Positions 59,404-64,000 of a stretch of 64,000 nt of DNA are shown piece after piece; positions within the stretch are counted from its first letter, which is position 1, and each line of letters starts with the position of its first letter. The DNA is from Burkholderiales bacterium PBB2 (GTDB taxonomy: Bacteria > Pseudomonadota > Gammaproteobacteria > Burkholderiales > Burkholderiaceae_C), in contig NKIM01000014.1 of the NCBI GenBank assembly GCA_002255955.1, positions 1 through 64,000 of the forward strand, written 5' to 3'. A program made the translations under genes and the position numbers. The notes below the pieces were generated by a model that had not been told where the DNA came from, ran no database searches, and was given only the letters and a program-made list of their open reading frames with translations.

Positions 59404-59421
59404 TGTCTAGTTTGATTGACA
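59404..59421. promoter_or_regulatory. PpsR/CrtJ-like site 2 (perfect)
   Basis: TGTctagtttgattgACA is an exact TGT-N12-ACA. It is separated from site 1 by seven bases, close to the spacing of paired CrtJ sites known in Rhodobacter bchC. Together they could silence both crtI and the divergent bchO under oxygen. Confidence 0.72.
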
Positions 59422-59507
59422 ACTGGTTTTACCATGATGCCCAAGACGATGACGACGACGTTGACGAGATGGCGCTGACGCGATGGCCATCACACGATGG
59501 ATGAGCC

Positions 59508-60398
59508 ATGACCCCATCTGAGCCCGCCGCGCCGGTGGAGATCCGCAGCGTGCAAGCCGGCGGCCTGCGCTGGCGGCTGTTGCTGCAACACCAGCACCAG
59601 CAACAGCAGCGCGCCGGCAGCGAGCCCCGGCCTTTGTTGCTGCTGCTGCATGGCACCGGCTCCTCCTTGCAAAGCTGGCAGGCCTGCCTGCCCGGCTTGC
59701 TGCCGCATTTCAGCCTGCTGGTGCCCGACCTGCCCGGCCATGGCGGCAGCTCCGCCTTCCCCGATCGCGAGGCCAGCCTGCCCCGCATGGCCCAAGCGCT
59801 CGCCGCCCTGCTGGCCGAGCTGGACCTTCAACCGCAATGGGTGGCCGGGCATTCGGCCGGCGCCGCCGTGATGGTGCAGCTGAGCCTGGACGGCCATCTG
59901 CCGCAGGCGCGCGGCCTGCTGGCCGTCAACGGCGCCTTGCAACCCCTGCCCGGAGTGATGGGCGTGCTGGCGCCTGCCGTGGCCAAGCTCGCCGCCCGCA
60001 GCGACTGGCTGCCCAACTGGGTGACCCGCCACGCCGGACAGCCCCGCGCGCTGAAGAACCTGATCGCCTCCACCGGCTCACGCCTGCATGAGTCCGGTGT
60101 GCAGCACTACCGCAGCCTGCTCGCGCAGCCCGAGCATGTGCGCGGCGTGCTGGACATGCTGGCCAGCTGGCGGCTTGAAAACCTACAAGCCCGCCTGCCC
60201 GAGCTGCGCACGCCCCTGTGGCTGGCCGCCGGCCTGGCCGACCGCACGGTCGCGCCAGTGCAGTCGCTGGAGCTGGCGCGGCGGCTGCCCATGGCCAGTT
60301 TTCATCCGTTGCAGGGGCTGGGGCATTTGGCGCATGAGGAGGCGCCGGAGCGGGTGATTGAGTTGTTGGTGGCGATGCGGGATGCGGATCGGGACTAA
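59508..60398 (+). CDS. bchO: BchO, alpha/beta hydrolase associated with magnesium chelatase
   Basis: A 296-residue alpha/beta hydrolase. The oxyanion HGTGSSLQSW, the nucleophile elbow GHSAGA, AVNGALQPLPGVMG and ASTGSRLHESGVQHY are the stretches that mark BchO among hydrolases. BchO is linked to magnesium insertion in bacteriochlorophyll synthesis, with an unclear biochemical role. A Gln/His-rich insert lies near 27-35. It is divergent from crtI and convergent with bchD, unlike the usual bchIDO order in one operon. Confidence 0.9.
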   Translation: MTPSEPAAPVEIRSVQAGGLRWRLLLQHQHQQQQRAGSEPRPLLLLLHGTGSSLQSWQACLPGLLPHFSLLVPDLPGHGGSSAFPDREASLPRMAQALAALLAELDLQPQWVAGHSAGAAVMVQLSLDGHLPQARGLLAVNGALQPLPGVMGVLAPAVAKLAARSDWLPNWVTRHAGQPRALKNLIASTGSRLHESGVQHYRSLLAQPEHVRGVLDMLASWRLENLQARLPELRTPLWLAAGLADRTVAPVQSLELARRLPMASFHPLQGLGHLAHEEAPERVIELLVAMRDADRD

Positions 60399-60714
60399 GA
60401 GAAAAAGCTTGAACTCACCTTAGGTGGATTATCTGCACCAGCGCCGCACACTCGCGCGCGGCCCGCATTGCGATCAGCATCACTACAGCATCCTTAAGTC
60501 ATGAGAGAGCACATAAAAAACTTACGCTGCCAGATGAATTTAGGTTGCCATGTAGTTCAAGCGTCAGCAAAAGACTAGGAGGCGACCTTGATGAACGACC
60601 GCGCGAGAGGGCGCTATCGACCCTGTGCGGACACTGGATCGCCCCGGTCTTGTTGCCTCGAAGCAGTCATACGAGCACTCAGTCGACAGGTGCCTGGTAA
60701 AACAACTACCCCGT
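60399..60714. other. Intergenic region, bchO to nuclease gene
   Basis: This 316-base stretch has markedly lower GC than bchO. No gene, tRNA or clear inverted repeat was found. It probably marks the left flank of inserted DNA. Confidence 0.5.
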
Positions 60715-62247
60715 TCAAACCAGTCCAGCCGTGAACGATCTCATTGTCCTAACCAAGGCTGCGCCAAAAGACTCGTTTGATGCGAGAAAGTCAGCCAGTG
60801 ATGACGACGGTGGCTGAGTGTTCAAAGCATCAGGGCCTCGAATTACTCGTACAACTTCTGATGACGAGCCAGGGCTTCGCACTTCAAAGACTACGCTCTC
60901 GAGACCGAGCGCCACACAAGATGCATCGTAGAACTGGTGCTGATTTCCGAAGTGCCGAACGAACATGTAATGTTCCGTACTTCCGAAGATCTTGGTAACG
61001 AACTCATCGCCAGGCATCTTCACTGGCACCCCTGACCAATGGATGGCCCCCAAGTACAGACAGACTCCCTCTGACGAGTTTTCCACCACTTGGAAAGAGG
61101 AAAAGTAGCGAAGATCTTTTGCGCCAAACGCCTTCGTCATGGCAACGACAAGGTCCGCTGGGTTGTACAACTCAATGGAGATCGTTGACTGGGTCCTATC
61201 GGACTCCGCGCGATTAACTATGCCCTTCAGAATGTGCTCCCAGGCAGAACAGCCGTGAACAACGCGTTCGATATCCTTCTTCAGCGTTGTCCAGCTAGGC
61301 TTAAATTTCGGCGAGGATGTTCGGTACAAGTAGTAAGCCGCTCCTCCTTCGATACGCATAGCTTCGGCAATCAAAGCTGAGTCTGGCAGAACTTCGATAT
61401 TGGTCGCATAGCGTCCAGCACGGTGGGACACACGGGCTTTCCACCCGTCAGAAGTCATCGACGCAAGCTTCTCCGGATAGCCGATCTCAAGGTCGTCATG
61501 TTCGAACGTTGCGAACTCCCCTAGCCAGCACAAAAAGTTCTCACCCGGCTCCTCTAGGTCTTCCCAGGAAATTCCGGTTTCGCTAATGAACTTTTGCAAG
61601 CACGCCGCGTCGTCAAGTACAACCGGCGAGGAAAAAACGAAATACGCGCCATGCGGATAGATGACCTCCTTATTAGGCCCTTCGTAGTCAACAGACAGTA
61701 CGACAAAGTCTGAGATGGATGCCCGACTAGCGGCTGCTGCAAGCGCGCTCACTGCTCCGTCCCGACGTTCAGCCAGCCTGTAAAAGTGGATCTCCTGAGC
61801 TCTTTCCAGCCGCAGCGGCTGGTCGAGAGTCACTGGCTCAAAGCGACGCATACCGCTAACGCAACCATCCGCATCAGCGTCCACTATGAAGCCTTCCGTG
61901 GGAACTTCGACGCTCTTCAGGTACTCCGAAAATGGCACTGTCAGTTCATGCCATTCAGTCGAAAGCAGCAGCACGCGGATTCTGTCCAATTGCAAGCCTT
62001 GTGATGACTTGAGCAGAGCAACATACTTGGTCAGCTCGTGAAGCGCAGCTCTTGCGGCTTGATCACTTCTCTTAATTTCAATTACAACTAGGTGACCAAA
62101 AGCGTCCCTCGCAAGAATGTCGATGGAGCCGCCTGCGCCCATTCCGCTTTGGACCTTGAACTCCTTTTCAATCAGGCACAGTCCCGGCTCAACGAGCTCA
62201 AGGTGCAGGCAGAGATAGTCTCGAATGCGGGCTTCATGCAGATTCAC
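60715..62247 (-). CDS. NucS/DUF91-like PD-(D/E)XK nuclease-domain protein
   Basis: A protein of about 510 residues. The N-terminal ~90 residues resemble NucS-type endonuclease domains: NLHEARIRDYLCLHLELVEP, GSIDILARDAFGHLVVIEIK with the D...E-x-K metal site, and a following QAARAALHELTKYVALL helix with the Q...Y pair. The remaining ~400 residues are not recognised; they are Ser/Tyr/Phe-rich and probably globular. The frame opens at GTG 62286, but GTG 62247 (VNLHEARI) fits family starts better. Codon use and GC are clearly unlike the neighbours, suggesting transfer. A nuclease or phage-defence role is possible but unproven. Confidence 0.75.
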   Translation of the reverse strand: MNLHEARIRDYLCLHLELVEPGLCLIEKEFKVQSGMGAGGSIDILARDAFGHLVVIEIKRSDQAARAALHELTKYVALLKSSQGLQLDRIRVLLLSTEWHELTVPFSEYLKSVEVPTEGFIVDADADGCVSGMRRFEPVTLDQPLRLERAQEIHFYRLAERRDGAVSALAAAASRASISDFVVLSVDYEGPNKEVIYPHGAYFVFSSPVVLDDAACLQKFISETGISWEDLEEPGENFLCWLGEFATFEHDDLEIGYPEKLASMTSDGWKARVSHRAGRYATNIEVLPDSALIAEAMRIEGGAAYYLYRTSSPKFKPSWTTLKKDIERVVHGCSAWEHILKGIVNRAESDRTQSTISIELYNPADLVVAMTKAFGAKDLRYFSSFQVVENSSEGVCLYLGAIHWSGVPVKMPGDEFVTKIFGSTEHYMFVRHFGNQHQFYDASCVALGLESVVFEVRSPGSSSEVVRVIRGPDALNTQPPSSSLADFLASNESFGAALVRTMRSFTAGLV

Positions 62248-62286
62248 GATTCGGTCCAGTATGTACAGGTAGATGCTTATCCTCAC

Positions 62287-62544
62287 GCAACTCTAACTGC
62301 TCGGAACCTTGCTTGTGCTCGAAGTTTTTACGGCCGTGCACCTTTCAATCGCACATGCCACTGAAACCTTACGAGGGGCACGGCGCATCATCCGACCACT
62401 TGTTACAAAACCCATGGCATCGGTAGGCAGAACTTGAATTGCCAAAGACCAGAAGCTAGCAACCGGCAGCCCATGACCGATAGCCGTCACCCTACCACCC
62501 CAGCTAGGCTGACCGCGACCGCTGCACAGCTGCCCTCCGCGCTC
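62287..62544. other. Intergenic region, nuclease gene to bchD
   Basis: These 258 bases begin at low GC and return to high GC near 62500. They should contain the nuclease promoter. A short minus-strand frame (62293-62490) is not supported as a gene. No direct repeats flanking the island were found by eye. Confidence 0.45.
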
Positions 62545-64000
62545 TCACCGTCTCCCCGCCACCGCCTCATGCACACCCTTCGCCTGCCCCTGCGGCAGCG
62601 GCACATAACGCGCGGCCATGGCCTGAGCGAGCACCATGGCCTGCGGCTGCGGTCGCGGTGAGCTGTCGATCAAGACGCTGCGCAGGCCGGCGGCGCGCAG
62701 TTGCGCGGCGGCGGCGAGCGCGTCTTGCATGGCTTGGGGGCGGCCGGGGCTGCCGTCGCGGGCGATGTTGGCGCGGGCATCGGTGAGGAAGACCAGCAAG
62801 GCCTGGTTGCCCTCGCGCTGTGATTGCACGCTGAGGGCCAGGCGGCCGGCGGCTTCGATGCCGGCGGCCAGGGGCGTGCCGCCGCCGCCGGGCAGGCCCG
62901 AGAGGCTGCGGCGCGCGCGCACCAGGGAGCGGGTCGGCGCCAGCAGAAGCTCGGCGCCCTCGCCGCGGAAGGCAATCAGGGCCACGCGGTCGCGGCGCAC
63001 ATAGCAATCGGCCAGCAGCAGCTCGACCGCGCCTTTGGCTTCGGCCAGGCGGTTCAAGGCCTGCGAGCCGGAGGCGTCGACGACGAAGACCGTGGTGGTC
63101 TCGTTCGGGCGGCGGTAGCGCTTGATGTGGAAATCGTCGCGGCGCAGCAGCAATCGGGCAGCGGCTGGCTCGAGGCCACGCTGCTCGCGCTCGGCCAGGC
63201 GCAGGCGCTGCCAGGGGATGGCGGCGCGCATCGTGGCCAACAAGTCGAGCCGGCTGCCGCTGCGCAGGCTGCCGCGCCGTGAACTCAGGGGCCGGCCGCT
63301 CTGCGCCGGCCTGCCAGCCGCGCCGCGACGGCCACCTGCACCGCCGCCTTTGGAGAAGAAAGCACCACCCGCCAGGCTGGCCAGCAGACCGGCGGGGATG
63401 GCGGCCTGGGCGGCGGCGGTCATGTGGTCTTGCAGCGCTTGCTGTTGCTGTTGTTGTTGTTGCTGTTGCTGTTGCTGTTGCGCTTGATCTTGGTCTTGAT
63501 CCAAGTCGTGGTCAGGCTGCGGCGAGTCGGGCTCACCCGCATCGTCGGGCTGCGCGGCCTCTTGCCTTGGCGCCTGGAGCGGCTCCGCTTGCTCCTGCCG
63601 CTCAGTTTCAGCAGCACCGTCGTCTTCTTCCTTTTCTTCCTCGGCCTCTGCGCCCTGGGGCAGTGCCCGGGCGCGCGGCGCCAGCACCAGGCGCGCAGCC
63701 AATTCGGCATCGGCCTGATTCACCTGATCGCGCCCGGCGATGGCCGCTGCCGCGCAGGCCGCGCGCCAGGCTTGCAAGGGCGGGCGCAGGGAAATCAGGC
63801 CCAAGGCCGCGGCCGTGCCGCACAAGGCCTGCACGATGGCCTCGTCGTAAGGCAGCTCGCGCAGGCGCTGGCGCGCTGCGGCCAGATCGAAGGGCGGCTC
63901 CTGGCCCTGCGCTGCATTTGCATCCAGGCTGCTGCTGCCGATGTTGCTGCGCAAAGCCCCCTCGCCTTCCGCCGGGCTGGCGATCAAGGCCAGGCGCTCC
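62545..64000 (-). CDS. bchD: Magnesium chelatase subunit D, 5' end beyond the window
   Basis: The visible C-terminal 484 residues belong to the BchD subunit, which works with BchI and BchH to insert Mg into protoporphyrin IX. The first part is the end of the AAA+-like domain (PYDEAIVQALCGTAAALGL, RDQVNQADAELAARLVL). An acidic and Gln-rich linker follows, with a run of 14 Gln encoded at 63439-63480. The VWA domain has the MIDAS motif VVDASGSQAL and GGGGTPLAAGIEAA. The frame stays open to base 64000, so the TTG at 63987 is not the start. bchI is expected next. Confidence 0.93.
   Translation of the reverse strand, partial: ERLALIASPAEGEGALRSNIGSSSLDANAAQGQEPPFDLAAARQRLRELPYDEAIVQALCGTAAALGLISLRPPLQAWRAACAAAAIAGRDQVNQADAELAARLVLAPRARALPQGAEAEEEKEEDDGAAETERQEQAEPLQAPRQEAAQPDDAGEPDSPQPDHDLDQDQDQAQQQQQQQQQQQQQQALQDHMTAAAQAAIPAGLLASLAGGAFFSKGGGAGGRRGAAGRPAQSGRPLSSRRGSLRSGSRLDLLATMRAAIPWQRLRLAEREQRGLEPAAARLLLRRDDFHIKRYRRPNETTTVFVVDASGSQALNRLAEAKGAVELLLADCYVRRDRVALIAFRGEGAELLLAPTRSLVRARRSLSGLPGGGGTPLAAGIEAAGRLALSVQSQREGNQALLVFLTDARANIARDGSPGRPQAMQDALAAAAQLRAAGLRSVLIDSSPRPQPQAMVLAQAMAARYVPLPQGQAKGVHEAVAGRR
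63439..63480. repeat. CAA/CAG triplet repeat in bchD
   Basis: Fourteen consecutive glutamine codons (mixed CAA and CAG on the minus strand) lie in the linker of bchD, flanked by a D-Q-D-Q stretch. The triplet array could vary in length by slippage without breaking the frame. Confidence 0.85.

Noticed and set aside
59367-59444. Longer crtI start at 59444
   Set aside because: It would place both PpsR-like sites inside the coding region and add residues unlike CrtI; the downstream ATGs fit better.
62293-62490. 65-codon frame between the nuclease gene and bchD
   Set aside because: No ribosome site or motif is seen, and the composition looks random. It could be a remnant but cannot be supported.
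63439-63480. CRISPR-like or tandem repeat interpretation of the triplet array in bchD
   Set aside because: The unit is a three-base codon repeat inside a coding frame, without spacers.

Overview
This window is GC-rich DNA from a betaproteobacterium of the order Burkholderiales, most likely the Roseateles/Rubrivivax/Mitsuaria group. The evidence is the family-typical gene neighbourhoods (earP-efp, pcm-rhodanese-tolC, feoAB, glnD after map) and, at the right end, bacteriochlorophyll and carotenoid genes (crtI, crtB, bchO, bchD). These indicate a purple bacterium or aerobic anoxygenic phototroph. The genus call is inference.

Layout. 1-3282 (-): 5' part of a very large two-partner-secretion adhesin that runs off the left edge. 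3618-6458 (-): a PAS/degenerate-GGDEF protein, dut and coaBC. 6520-7296 (+): a DUF1275 membrane protein. 7241-7981 (-): trmB. 8038-16240 (-): a nucleoside uptake and catabolism operon (Bmp binding protein, ABC ATPase, two permeases, cdd, purine nucleoside phosphorylase, deoC, deoA). 16704-19633 (+): Fur box, feoA, feoB and a small exported protein. 19763-26534 (+): three overlapping genes for a cyclic-nucleotide-binding-domain patatin lipase, a one-module NRPS (C-A-PCP-TE) and a VTT-family membrane protein. 26643-33006 (-): tRNA-His, ppiD, tRNA-Val, hupB, pgsA, a TonB-C-like lipoprotein and uvrC. 33031-34881 (+): earP and efp. 34989-36785 (-): stand-alone acetolactate synthase large subunit, with a divergent Lrp-type regulator. 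37417-39613 (-): a Lys/Ala-rich exported protein, a prolyl-4-hydroxylase-like oxygenase and yaaA. 39726-47424 (-): tetR, RND adaptor, RND pump, pcm, rhodanese and tolC. 47601-48425 (+): uppP, followed by a 125-bp structured element. 48559-49749 (-): a DUF1624 acyltransferase-like protein. 49881-55109 (+): map, glnD, DUF2189, DUF2788 and YitT. 55122-59366 (-): crtI-crtB-hemA plus a 51-residue membrane protein. 59508-60398 (+): bchO. 60715-62247 (-): a lower-GC NucS-like nuclease gene. 62545-64000 (-): bchD, cut by the right edge.

How the genes work together. The photosynthesis end couples phytoene synthesis and desaturation to glutamyl-tRNA reductase, the first committed tetrapyrrole step, in one overlapping operon. 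Tandem TGT-N12-ACA sites, the PpsR/CrtJ consensus, lie between crtI and the divergent bchO. The nucleoside operon takes nucleosides in and cleaves them to bases and pentose phosphates. The tetR-to-tolC run encodes a complete tripartite efflux pump with its own repressor. The patatin-NRPS-VTT trio is the least explained unit and the best candidate for an undescribed system, possibly making and moving an acylated amino acid or peptide. The nuclease gene between bchO and bchD looks like a recent insertion. The long antisense reading frames throughout are by-products of high GC content and were left out.
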